A stretch of DNA of 37,248 bases from Acinetobacter pecorum (GTDB taxonomy: Bacteria > Pseudomonadota > Gammaproteobacteria > Pseudomonadales > Moraxellaceae), in contig NZ_JACSPT010000024.1 of NCBI RefSeq assembly GCF_014837015.1, positions 1 to 37,248 of the forward strand, read 5' to 3'. Positions 8,429 through 16,296 of this stretch are shown in pieces. How positions within the stretch are numbered: position 1 is the stretch's first letter; every line of letters starts with the position of its first letter. The notes under the pieces were generated by a model. That model was not told the DNA's origin. It saw only the letters and a list, made by a program, of their open reading frames with translations, and made no database searches. The position numbers and the translations under genes were made by a program.

Positions 8429-10073
8429 ATTCTTGCTTCTCGCCATAATGATTGTCTCTAGCAGCCAGACACAAGCAGCAACAAACAGCCCACTCAACTG
8501 GACCGCTATAAGCATGTTTGCATCAGTGGTTTTTATTACCTTGATTATTACTTGGAGAGCTGCACGGCAAACCCATTCTAAAGAAGACTTTTATACGGCA
8601 GGAAATTCGATTTCAGCTCGGCAAAACGGGTTAGCAATTGCAGGGGATTATATGTCTGCCTCTACCTTGCTTGGAGTATCAAGCATGGTTTTTTTTAAAG
8701 GTTATGATGGTTTCATTTATGTCACAGGCTTTTTTGTATGCTGGCCAATTTTGACATTTGTTATGGCCGAACGTTTAAGAAATTTGGGTAAATATACATT
8801 TGCAGATATTGTATCTTATCGTTTAGACCCCGCAAAAACCCGTATTCTTGCTACTTCCGGCTCCCTAATTGTTGTGTGCTGTTACTTGCTCTTGCAGATG
8901 GTGGGTGCTGGCCAGCTAATTAAATTGCTGTTCGGAATCGATTATAAGATTGCCGTAATGCTGGTGGGATGTCTGATGCTGATTTATGTCATGTTTGGCG
9001 GTATGCTAGCAACAACTTGGATTCAGATTGTTAAAGCTGTCTTGTTATTATTTGGTGGTACAGTACTGACTTTTCTGTGCTTAAGATATTTTAACTTTAG
9101 TCTGGATAATTTGGCTGCAGCAGCAGTAAAAAATCATAATTTAGGACAAAAGGTATTAGAACCAGGCCCAATGCTTTCCAATCCGATAAATGCGCTATCT
9201 ACTTCAATAGGCCTGATTTTTGGACTAGCTGGTTTGCCACATATTCTAATGCGCTTTTTTACTGTTTCAAATTCTAAAGACGCACGTAAATCCGTGTTTT
9301 ATGCGTCTGGATACATTGGTTATTTCTTTATTCTCGTATGTATCTTGGGCTTTGCAGCAATTTCAGTCATTGGAACAAATCCCGCATTTTATGTTGATGG
9401 GATATTGGGTGGAGAACTGATTGGCGGTTCAAATATGGTGGCTATTCATCTAGCCGGCGCATTGGGTGGTAATGTTTTACTTGGATTTCTATCCGCTGTT
9501 GCCTTTGCCACGATTTTAGCAGTAGTTGCAGGTTTAACGCTGGCAGGTGCATCTGCTATCTCACATGACCTGTTCCAAAAAGTAATCAAAAAGGGCTCAG
9601 CTACAGAAAAGCAGGAAATGGCGGTGTCCAGATTTGCTGTAGTAGGTTTAGGTATAGTGGCCATTGCCTGCGGTATTTTATTTGAAAAAATGAATATTGC
9701 GTTCTTGATGGGCCTTACTTTCGGTATTGCTGCATCAGCAAATTTCCCTGTACTTTTCCTTGCCATGTACTGGAAAGACCTCACTACCCGAGGGGCAATC
9801 TGGGGCGGATTTACTGGTATAATTTCAGCTATTGTTTTTGTTGCTATGTCGCCAACGGTCTGGGTAGGTGTGTTTGGCTATGAACATGCAATTTTCCCTT
9901 ACGATAATCCTGCATTATTTTCTATGCCTCTCGCATTCATAGTGAGCTGTTTGGTCTCTTTAATGGATCGTAGTGAACGGGCTGCAATAGATAGAGCTGG
10001 ATTTGAGCAGCAGGTAGTACGTTCTGAATTGGGCGCACAACAATCTGACCTGGAAAAAGTACCAGTTCATTAA
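8421..10073 (+). CDS. Cation:acetate-type symporter (SSS family, ActP-like)
   Basis: 550 residues, the normal size for ActP-like sodium:solute symporters. There is an N-terminal signal sequence (hydrophobic stretch ending SSSQTQAA near residue 20), followed by about 13 hydrophobic membrane segments. Family segments are visible (GDYMSASTLLG near residue 75; ALGGNVLLGFLSAVAFATILAVV in the middle). As the last gene of the cluster, behind lvaE and the DUF485 gene, it probably imports levulinate or a related short acid and corresponds to LvaG. It could equally carry acetate or propionate. No terminator directly follows; the first strong one is at 10437. Confidence 0.85.
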   Translation: MNKFLLLAIMIVSSSQTQAATNSPLNWTAISMFASVVFITLIITWRAARQTHSKEDFYTAGNSISARQNGLAIAGDYMSASTLLGVSSMVFFKGYDGFIYVTGFFVCWPILTFVMAERLRNLGKYTFADIVSYRLDPAKTRILATSGSLIVVCCYLLLQMVGAGQLIKLLFGIDYKIAVMLVGCLMLIYVMFGGMLATTWIQIVKAVLLLFGGTVLTFLCLRYFNFSLDNLAAAAVKNHNLGQKVLEPGPMLSNPINALSTSIGLIFGLAGLPHILMRFFTVSNSKDARKSVFYASGYIGYFFILVCILGFAAISVIGTNPAFYVDGILGGELIGGSNMVAIHLAGALGGNVLLGFLSAVAFATILAVVAGLTLAGASAISHDLFQKVIKKGSATEKQEMAVSRFAVVGLGIVAIACGILFEKMNIAFLMGLTFGIAASANFPVLFLAMYWKDLTTRGAIWGGFTGIISAIVFVAMSPTVWVGVFGYEHAIFPYDNPALFSMPLAFIVSCLVSLMDRSERAAIDRAGFEQQVVRSELGAQQSDLEKVPVH

Positions 10074-10436
10074 TAAATTTAAATTGATATCTGTAATACT
10101 GGCTTTTAAGATATATAACTCGATGCTTGATCAAGAGGATTTTTATTCAAGCTCGGGTTATATTTCAGGTAATACATTTAAGATGTGTATAGATAACAAT
10201 TTATCTGGGATTTATTTAAGTCCTTCAGTGGAAGAGATCAAAATTAAAAAGATAATTGTTATTCCATTAGATGAGGTGGGGAAGTAAAACGGTACTAAAA
10301 AGTTTGATTGATCAAAAAAACAACATTTGAATCGTGTATCCTGCTTTGTATCCTGAATTTTTCTATGAATAATTAATTTATTAAAAACAATAGGATAATG
10401 GACTGTTTTCGTCTGTGTGGGCCCACCAAATATATC

Positions 10437-10472
10437 AAGCACTTAAGAGCGATTCTCTTAAGTGCTTTTTTT
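10437..10472 (+). terminator. Rho-independent terminator
   Basis: A perfect 13-bp stem (AAGCACTTAAGAG at 10437-10449, complement at 10455-10467) with a 5-base loop CGATT, followed by a run of seven to eight T. The stem begins with A residues, so it could also work on the minus strand. It is the first clear stop signal after the symporter gene. Confidence 0.85.
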
Positions 10473-10514
10473 ATTCTAAAATCTATGTAAGCAATAAAAA
10501 TAAATGGTAATGCC

Positions 10515-10760
10515 ATGTTCAGTATTGCAAGGCCAACATCTGAAAAGAAACCAAAATGGAAATCACTGGAGTTTTATAAGGACAATTGGAGTATTTTTAT
10601 TTTCCTTGCGGTGGGAGCGGGGAGGTTATTTCAACTGCTACACTTGTTATCTATGGTTCCATCTTTGCTTAGATTTTTTCTGTAGAGAAAGTCGTTGTTC
10701 CCGATGGCCTTATTTTTATATTCTTATGCTTTACTCGGCTATTTGCTTTTTTACGACTTA
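10515..10760 (+). pseudogene. Probable remnant of a small membrane protein gene
   Basis: From ATG 10515 a 56-codon frame reads MFSIARPTSEKKPKWKSLEF, then a hydrophobic stretch, and stops at 10683-10685. A shift of one base at the G-run near 10618-10622 opens a different frame whose residues (EVISTATLVIYGSIFA, then a stop) continue the membrane-like character. A third frame stays open to 10773. The switching suggests frameshift decay of one short membrane protein gene. The family is not recognised, and it may instead be noncoding. Confidence 0.3.
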
Positions 10761-11137
10761 TAAAATGAAATAAAGAAGGGCTACCCTTCTTAAGGGTGAC
10801 AACGTGGACTACTAACAGAGATGAGTTTGAAATCAAAAAAAAAGATTTTATTTTAAATTTCCAGATATTTGCAGGAGCGTAAATGAGAGCACATGACTTG
10901 CTAAGATGCCCCCAAAAAAGCCGCTTTGATTAAACTGAGTGCTACAAATTGGAAAGTACTGTCATTATTACCTTGGTATTTTTAAACGGCTCCTGCCGAT
11001 CCATATAAATATAATTCACCACCCTCTTAAAAAACGATATATAGAATTTATATAAACAGCTTTTACATTTGATTGCACAAAATTAAGAATTTTTTAAGGT
11101 AGGACTTCTATCTTGAGTAGCAAGTTAATTTCGTGGT

Positions 11138-11881
11138 ATGAGCCGAATGATCAAGTTTAGTTGTGATCCTCAGTCATCTGATCAGATTTATTATTTGGAT
11201 GGATATTTCAACCAGTCTCAATACAAAAAACAAATCTATCACAATAAATTTTCAGTACAGGCCCATCACTTTGATCCCGTGATCTCGGTACAAGATAATG
11301 CTCTACAGCTAAGCGTACAAATGGTACGCCGTGGTGAGACGTGGGAACGTCGAGCACTGGAAAATTTTATTCAGGAAAAGTATCAACAAGTCCATCAGGC
11401 CACGATATCCACCTTCTCTTCGACCCTGTTTGCCGGTTATGACGGAGCCGAAATGCAGGTTGTAATTGGCATGGAGCATTTACACCAAACCAATGCCTTC
11501 CTGGAACAGTATCTCGATGAACCAATTGAAAATATTCTTGGCAAGCTCAGCCAGACGGAGATTAGTCGGAACAAGATTGTAGAAATTGGCAACTTGGCTG
11601 CAGTAGACATAAATCAGGCCAAACTGATAGTGGCATTTCTGGTCTTTCATCTCTCGCAGCAATGCATTGAATGGGCAGTATGTACCGGGACAACTGCGGT
11701 GCGTTATGTGTTGCAACAGATGGGATTACGTTTTCATGTGCTTGAAAAAGCTGACCCGCAAGTCCTAGGAGAGGCACAGCGCCTGTGGGGTAGTTATTAC
11801 CAGCAGAAACCTTATGTCCTGGCGATTGATGTGGCAGAAGCCCTACAAGTCGCTCGTCAATTTTATCAATTTAGTCATTAA
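11138..11881 (+). CDS. Thermostable hemolysin family protein (T_hemolysin)
   Basis: 247 residues with features of the family named after the Vibrio delta-thermostable hemolysin: the central FLEQYLDEPIE stretch (about 127-137) and EIGNLAAV (about 150-157). It has no signal peptide and no obvious membrane-damaging segment. The name is historical, and the fold is thought to be related to GNAT/autoinducer-synthase acyltransferases (from memory). Such a transferase fits the next three genes: adenylate-forming ligase, 2-oxoglutarate oxygenase, SDR. ATG 11138 has a poor ribosome site, and ATG 11147 is a possible alternative. The following gene begins 36 bp downstream. The family call is fairly sure; the function is unknown. 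Confidence 0.75.
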   Translation: MSRMIKFSCDPQSSDQIYYLDGYFNQSQYKKQIYHNKFSVQAHHFDPVISVQDNALQLSVQMVRRGETWERRALENFIQEKYQQVHQATISTFSSTLFAGYDGAEMQVVIGMEHLHQTNAFLEQYLDEPIENILGKLSQTEISRNKIVEIGNLAAVDINQAKLIVAFLVFHLSQQCIEWAVCTGTTAVRYVLQQMGLRFHVLEKADPQVLGEAQRLWGSYYQQKPYVLAIDVAEALQVARQFYQFSH

Positions 11882-11916
11882 GGCATTTTGCTTGATTACC
11901 GAGGCACAGAATTTAA

Positions 11917-13437
11917 ATGATGACTGCTTTATTTGAACGTATCAGCCTGCACGCACAACAATATCCGCAGCGAGAAGCAGTAGTCACCGCACAGGCAACC
12001 CTCAGCTATGCCGAGCTGCAGCAGCGGGTAGAATTATTGAGTGCCAGTTTCAAACAGCTTAATCTGCGCCATCTGGCTTTGTGGGGCGTAAATAGTATGG
12101 ACTGGATTGTAGCCGATCTTGCCGCACAAAAAGCCGGCATGACTGTAATACCTGTTCCTCTATTTTTTACTGCAGCCCAAGTACGGCATCTGCTTTCCGA
12201 CAGCCAAACCGAGCTGCTCTGTATTCTGGATGAATCTTTCTCTGCACCAGAATGGATGTTAAATCTGGCTCAAGACATGAGTGGAGATGAGATATTTATT
12301 GCCGGCCAGCTACATGCACGCTTTTTTCAGCTAGAGCTGGCCGTACACTATTCATCTTCTTTACAGACCCAGCATCCGGCAAAAATCACCTATACCTCAG
12401 GCAGTACCGGAACACCGAAAGGCGTGTGTCTGGCAGAAGATACCATAGAGTCAATTACGCATTCACTCAGTCAGGCACTGGCCAGCAGTCAGCTTGGACG
12501 GCATTTGTGTCTGATTCCATTCGCCACCTTGCTGGAAAATATTGCCGGAATTTATGTCGCACTGAGCATGGGGCGCGCTGTAGTAGTCGGTGAGGTGAGC
12601 CAGTTCGGTCTGGTATCTAACCATACTTTTGATACACAGCGGTTTGTAAATACAGTGCAGAGCTATCAAATCGAAAGTGTGATTTTATTACCGCAGATGC
12701 TGAAAGCGATTGTGGAATATAGCGCTACACACGGTGCTGCAGGGTTTAAGATGCTGAAATTTATTGCGGTCGGTGGAGGGAAAGTCTCTGCTGATTTACT
12801 CAAACAGTTCCAGCAACTTAACCTTCCGGTTTATGAGGGGTATGGCCTGTCCGAGTGTGCCTCGGTAGTCAGTCTGAATCTGCCGGGTGCACGCCGTATT
12901 GGCAGTGTGGGCCGGATTTTACCGCATGTCGAAGTTGAGATTGTAGCCAACAGCGAAGTAGTAGTGAAGGGTAATGCCATGCTGGGTTATGTCAATGACA
13001 TGGCTGCAACACCATATATTCATACGGGTGATGCCGGCTATTTTGATGAGGAAGGCTATTTGTACATTACCGGACGCATCAAGCAGATGATTATCAGCAG
13101 TTTTGGACGCAATATTTCCCCGGAATGGGTTGAGTCCAACAGTCTGACCGAGCCGGAAATCCAGCAGATTGCCATTTTTGGCGAAGCTCAACCACATCTA
13201 TCGGCCGTGATTTATGCCCCGGATGATACGCCAGACCAGCAACTGGCAGTAGCGCTTCAGCGGGCCAACAGCCGGATGCCAGACTATGCCCAGATCAAAC
13301 ACTGGTGCAGGTCTGCAGAGCCATTTTCCCTGAACAACCAGATGTTGACCGACAACGGCAAACTGCGCAGACAGCAGATTCAGCAAAAGTTTCAGGCTGA
13401 ACTGATACCGGACGAGTCCCAACTTAATTTTGCCTAG
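11917..13437 (+). CDS. AMP-binding adenylate-forming ligase
   Basis: 506 residues of the ANL (acyl-CoA/aryl ligase, adenylation) superfamily. Motifs: the P-loop YTSGSTGTPKGV (159-170), GYGLSECASV (about 307-316), HTGDAGYFDEEGYLYITGR (about 370-388), and a C-terminal NGKLRR with the catalytic Lys. It activates an unidentified carboxylic acid as an acyl-AMP. There is no carrier-protein gene nearby, so the acyl group may go to CoA, to a distant carrier or directly to the hemolysin-family partner. The C-terminal Gln-rich tail is ordinary. It may begin at ATG 11917 or 11920. It belongs to the four-gene cassette 11138-15202. Confidence 0.85.
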   Translation: MMTALFERISLHAQQYPQREAVVTAQATLSYAELQQRVELLSASFKQLNLRHLALWGVNSMDWIVADLAAQKAGMTVIPVPLFFTAAQVRHLLSDSQTELLCILDESFSAPEWMLNLAQDMSGDEIFIAGQLHARFFQLELAVHYSSSLQTQHPAKITYTSGSTGTPKGVCLAEDTIESITHSLSQALASSQLGRHLCLIPFATLLENIAGIYVALSMGRAVVVGEVSQFGLVSNHTFDTQRFVNTVQSYQIESVILLPQMLKAIVEYSATHGAAGFKMLKFIAVGGGKVSADLLKQFQQLNLPVYEGYGLSECASVVSLNLPGARRIGSVGRILPHVEVEIVANSEVVVKGNAMLGYVNDMAATPYIHTGDAGYFDEEGYLYITGRIKQMIISSFGRNISPEWVESNSLTEPEIQQIAIFGEAQPHLSAVIYAPDDTPDQQLAVALQRANSRMPDYAQIKHWCRSAEPFSLNNQMLTDNGKLRRQQIQQKFQAELIPDESQLNFA

Positions 13438-13475
13438 TTCACAGACCCATTGACCTGTTGAATGAGAGAGAACAC

Positions 13476-14327
13476 ATGAATATTGCACAGCAAGCTTTGC
13501 ACACCACGCCTAATCAGATTAAAACGCAATTGGTAGAACAGGGTTGGGTCTTGTTAAGACATGAACACTATGACGTGACCTCGTTTAGTGAACTCATGAA
13601 TAGGCTATGCCAGCGGCTGACTTATGATCCTGCACGCAAAAATGTCACTCGCCAGTCCCAGAAAGTTGATGCAGGTAGCCAGGCCATGGGACTGCATATT
13701 GAAAATGGCACGACGCCTTTACCGCCCGATATCATCGCCTTTTTCAGTAAAAAAAGTGCTTCGCGCGGTTCGCAGACTACCTTATGTGATGGGCATGAAG
13801 TCTGGAAAAATATGTCGGATGCTCTCAAGCAGAAATTTGCCGAACCGATGACCATTCGCCGTTATTTACCCAAACCGATCTGGCAGAAGTATGTGGCCAC
13901 TGTCTTGAATATTGAAAATGCAGAGCAGGTCGGCCTACAGGAGCTGGAACACTTTATCCAGATGGTTCCTGGCCAGCAGATTAGCCCGGCACACGATCAA
14001 GGGGTGCACTACCATTTAAATATGCCGATGGTCCGCCATGACACTCTTAAGGGTATTCCAGCCTTTGCCAATACCTTACTCGGGCCTTCTTATAATTATG
14101 AAAAACCCCGTTTTTATTTTGTTGATGGTTCAGAGATCAGTTCAGACTTGCTTGCAGAACTGGCAGAGCGTTGTGAAGCCCGGACCTCAGAAATTGACTG
14201 GCAGGATGGTGATCTGGTGATCATTGATAACAAACGCTTTATGCATGGCCGACGTGAAATCTTGGTGCCACTTGAGCAGCGCAAGTTATACATTTGTATG
14301 GGACTGGGCCTGAATCCTGACTTTTAA
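13476..14327 (+). CDS. TauD/TfdA-like Fe(II)/2-oxoglutarate oxygenase
   Basis: 283 residues. The facial triad can be read: His74 and Glu76 (GLHIENG) and the distal His257 in FMHGRREI, whose arginines would bind 2-oxoglutarate. HxE rather than HxD and the short size point to the TauD/clavaminate-synthase-like group. It presumably hydroxylates, desaturates or decarboxylates the product made by the adjacent ligase and hemolysin-family protein. I take ATG 13476, with GAGAGA ten bases upstream, over the in-frame ATG 13458. It is 38 bp after the ligase gene and 50 bp before the SDR gene. Confidence 0.85.
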   Translation: MNIAQQALHTTPNQIKTQLVEQGWVLLRHEHYDVTSFSELMNRLCQRLTYDPARKNVTRQSQKVDAGSQAMGLHIENGTTPLPPDIIAFFSKKSASRGSQTTLCDGHEVWKNMSDALKQKFAEPMTIRRYLPKPIWQKYVATVLNIENAEQVGLQELEHFIQMVPGQQISPAHDQGVHYHLNMPMVRHDTLKGIPAFANTLLGPSYNYEKPRFYFVDGSEISSDLLAELAERCEARTSEIDWQDGDLVIIDNKRFMHGRREILVPLEQRKLYICMGLGLNPDF

Positions 14328-14377
14328 GCAAAGCAGAAAAAGACATCTAAAAAATTCAACCATAAGGGAAGTGATCT

Positions 14378-15202
14378 ATGTCCAATTTAACAGCAGTTCT
14401 TCTAGGTGCGACCGGTGGCATTGGTCAGGCCATTGCCGATATTCTTGGGAAAAATGGCCTGAATCTGGTTCTGGTCGGACGTAATGAACAGACTTTGCGA
14501 AAATTAGGTGAAAAACTGGCACAGCGTTATCCGGATATACAACTGCAAGGGATCTGCTGTGACCTGGCCGAGCAGCACAGCCGTAACGAATTACTGGGTG
14601 CGCTGGCCGAACTGAATACCCCCATTCACTATTACATCAATAATGCCGGTATCAATGATTTCAGTCTGTTCTCACAGCAGGCACAGGAAATGATGGAACA
14701 GATAATGCTGATTAATGTGGTCTATCCCTTGCAACTGGTGCAGGGCATGATTCCACTGATGTCTAAAACTCAGCCGAGCCAGATCATTCATATTGGCTCT
14801 ACCTTTGGCAGCATTGGCTATCCGGGTTATGTCAGCTATTGTGCCAGTAAGTTCGCCTTGCGCGGTGCTACCGAAACTTTGGCACGTGAGTATGCTAAGA
14901 CCCCAATTCAATTTCGTTATTTCTCACCAAGGGCAACGATCACGGAGATGAATGATGCAAATGTCACAGAAATGAATCAGGCACTGGGAACTAAAATGGA
15001 TGATCCTGATTTTGTCGCACAAGAGTTTTATCTTTTTTTAGAGAAAAACAGTCAGTCCTATCAGGTGGGTTATCTGGAAAAAATCTTTGTGAAGGTAAAT
15101 CAGGTTTTACCCCATATCGTTTCCGGGTCAATTGAAAAAGATCTGGATACTATTTATAGATATGCGAACCGAGATCCAGCAGCCTACAACACTGAACAGT
15201 AG
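14378..15202 (+). CDS. SDR family oxidoreductase
   Basis: 274-residue classical SDR: cofactor loop GATGGIG (10-16), NNAG (88-91), Ser141, and Tyr154/Lys158 in YCASK. VGRNE after beta-2 favours NADP(H). The C-terminal part (residues 190-274) is longer than in the minimal fold. A ribosome site AAGGGAAG precedes the start. Last gene of the cassette, it probably reduces or oxidises a keto or aldehyde group of the product. The substrate is unknown, and nothing in the sequence narrows it further. Confidence 0.8.
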   Translation: MSNLTAVLLGATGGIGQAIADILGKNGLNLVLVGRNEQTLRKLGEKLAQRYPDIQLQGICCDLAEQHSRNELLGALAELNTPIHYYINNAGINDFSLFSQQAQEMMEQIMLINVVYPLQLVQGMIPLMSKTQPSQIIHIGSTFGSIGYPGYVSYCASKFALRGATETLAREYAKTPIQFRYFSPRATITEMNDANVTEMNQALGTKMDDPDFVAQEFYLFLEKNSQSYQVGYLEKIFVKVNQVLPHIVSGSIEKDLDTIYRYANRDPAAYNTEQ

Positions 15203-15506
15203 AAGATGAATGCAATGACTGATTCAGCACTAGATCAATAAACAGTTGTTTTATTCTTTACAGATGTCGCTGTAACCGATATGTTCTGGAGCTTTTGTAT
15301 CTGTTGACACGAAAAATTTTTCTTTTTAGAGAAACCTGCGGCAGCGGTGGCACAGGGTATTTTGCTGTAATAAATAATATTTTAATTTTGAAAAAGAAAG
15401 TTTTCAGGCTAAAAGTAATTTCATGCTTTTTTGAAAAGTAATAATTTTGATTTCAAAAAATCTCTATGGCTTGCAGTCATATTGTATTTTTAATATGGAA
15501 CCATAG
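15203..15506. other. Intergenic region between SDR gene and biotin operon
   Basis: About 300 bases without a gene. The half nearest the biotin genes is very AT-rich. TTGACA at 15304 lacks a good -10 partner. TTGCAG (15474) followed by TAATAT after about 15-16 bases is a possible promoter for the operon that begins at 15507. No classical BirA or BioR operator was recognised and no clear terminator stem was found. Confidence 0.35.
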
Positions 15507-16232
15507 ATGAATATTTTATTGATCGCAGGCTGGGGATTAGGAACAACAGTCCTGGAAGAATTTTCTGAAAAACTCAGGACAGATCATACAGTTGTACTCT
15601 CTGATATTTTTGACCCCTTTGATGCGGTGACCCTGCAGGAAAAGATAAAGCTCGCACAAGATTATGATGTACTCATAGGCTGGTCTTTAGGGGGACAACT
15701 GGCTATTTATTTGGCCAATGAAATCTATCAGCAGACAGGGGTAGCAAAGCCTGTGATTGCCTGTATGTCTAATCCCTGTTTTGTGGTTAATACACATTGG
15801 CAACAGGCAATGCCTGAAGCTGATTTTGAAAAATTTTCTCAGGCGGCCCGACTGGACATGCTAACGACATTGAAACGTTTTAGTCATCTTGTCTGTATGG
15901 GGGCGAAGGATGCACGGCAACGGGTAAAATATTTACAATCCAAACTGTCTTTAATTGATTTAAATCATCAAGAAAAGCATCTTTATCTTTTGAAACAATT
16001 AAATTTGGTAGAGATCTTAAAAACCTGTTCAACGAAGATACTGTTTATATTTTCAACCCAAGATTCACTAGTTCCTTACCAAGTTTCCATAGAATCTGTC
16101 TTTTATCAACAAAGTTTGATCAAAGTCAAAGAAATCGAGGCTGCGCATGATGCAATCCTGTTCGATACAGAATTGCTGCTAACCCCTATTATGGATTTTC
16201 TGGATGATTTACCAGTTACTTCAGCAAGATAG
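15507..16232 (+). CDS. Alpha/beta hydrolase, BioH-like pimeloyl-ACP methyl ester esterase
   Basis: 241 residues of the alpha/beta-hydrolase fold. The catalytic triad is visible as Ser60 in GWSLGG, Asp186 in FSTQDSLVP and His214 in AAHDAILFD. The first strand LLIAGWGL supplies an oxyanion hole of the BioH kind. It sits 64 bp upstream of bioA and ahead of bioC in the same direction, which fits the demethylation step that ends pimeloyl-ACP synthesis (BioC methylates, the esterase removes the methyl). Sequence outside the motifs differs from E. coli BioH as I remember it, so it may be one of the alternative esterase types (BioG/BioV/BioJ-like). Confidence 0.65.
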   Translation: MNILLIAGWGLGTTVLEEFSEKLRTDHTVVLSDIFDPFDAVTLQEKIKLAQDYDVLIGWSLGGQLAIYLANEIYQQTGVAKPVIACMSNPCFVVNTHWQQAMPEADFEKFSQAARLDMLTTLKRFSHLVCMGAKDARQRVKYLQSKLSLIDLNHQEKHLYLLKQLNLVEILKTCSTKILFIFSTQDSLVPYQVSIESVFYQQSLIKVKEIEAAHDAILFDTELLLTPIMDFLDDLPVTSAR

Positions 16233-16296
16233 AGAGTTCAGTCATTTGCATTTTTAACTGAGCAGGCTAAGATCGATATTTCCACAATTTTTCAGG

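Larger units (their letters stand above)
10074..11137. other. Gene-poor 1.06-kb stretch with decayed coding fragments
   Basis: No convincing intact gene is seen. The stretch holds a 9-bp direct repeat TGTATCCTG (10335-10343 and 10347-10355), a perfect palindrome GTGGGCCCAC (10417-10426), a strong terminator (10437-10472), a broken membrane-protein reading frame (10515-10685 and beyond), a hairpin without a U-tract (AAGAAGGG-CTA-CCCTTCTT, 10773-10791), and a 16-codon frame with a good ribosome site (10883-10933). The mixture suggests the scar of a lost element between the lva cluster and the next cassette. Confidence 0.5.

Noticed and set aside
10084..10287. 67-codon open frame after the symporter gene
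   Set aside because: No ribosome site, atypical composition and no family resemblance; likely chance in AT-rich DNA.
10405..10430. tRNA-like 3' end (GGGCCCACCA)
   Set aside because: No T-arm or acceptor partner upstream, so not a tRNA. It could be a scar of an integration site but cannot be shown.
10212..10442. 76-codon frame on the minus strand
   Set aside because: Overlaps the direct repeats and palindrome, lacks a ribosome site and has no recognisable domain.
10773..10791. Hairpin AAGAAGGG-CTA-CCCTTCTT as a terminator
   Set aside because: A perfect stem but no U-run after it, and no gene clearly ends before it.
11138..11881. A secreted hemolysin toxin
   Set aside because: No signal peptide, amphipathic pore segment or secretion partner; the family name is historical and the gene context points to metabolism.
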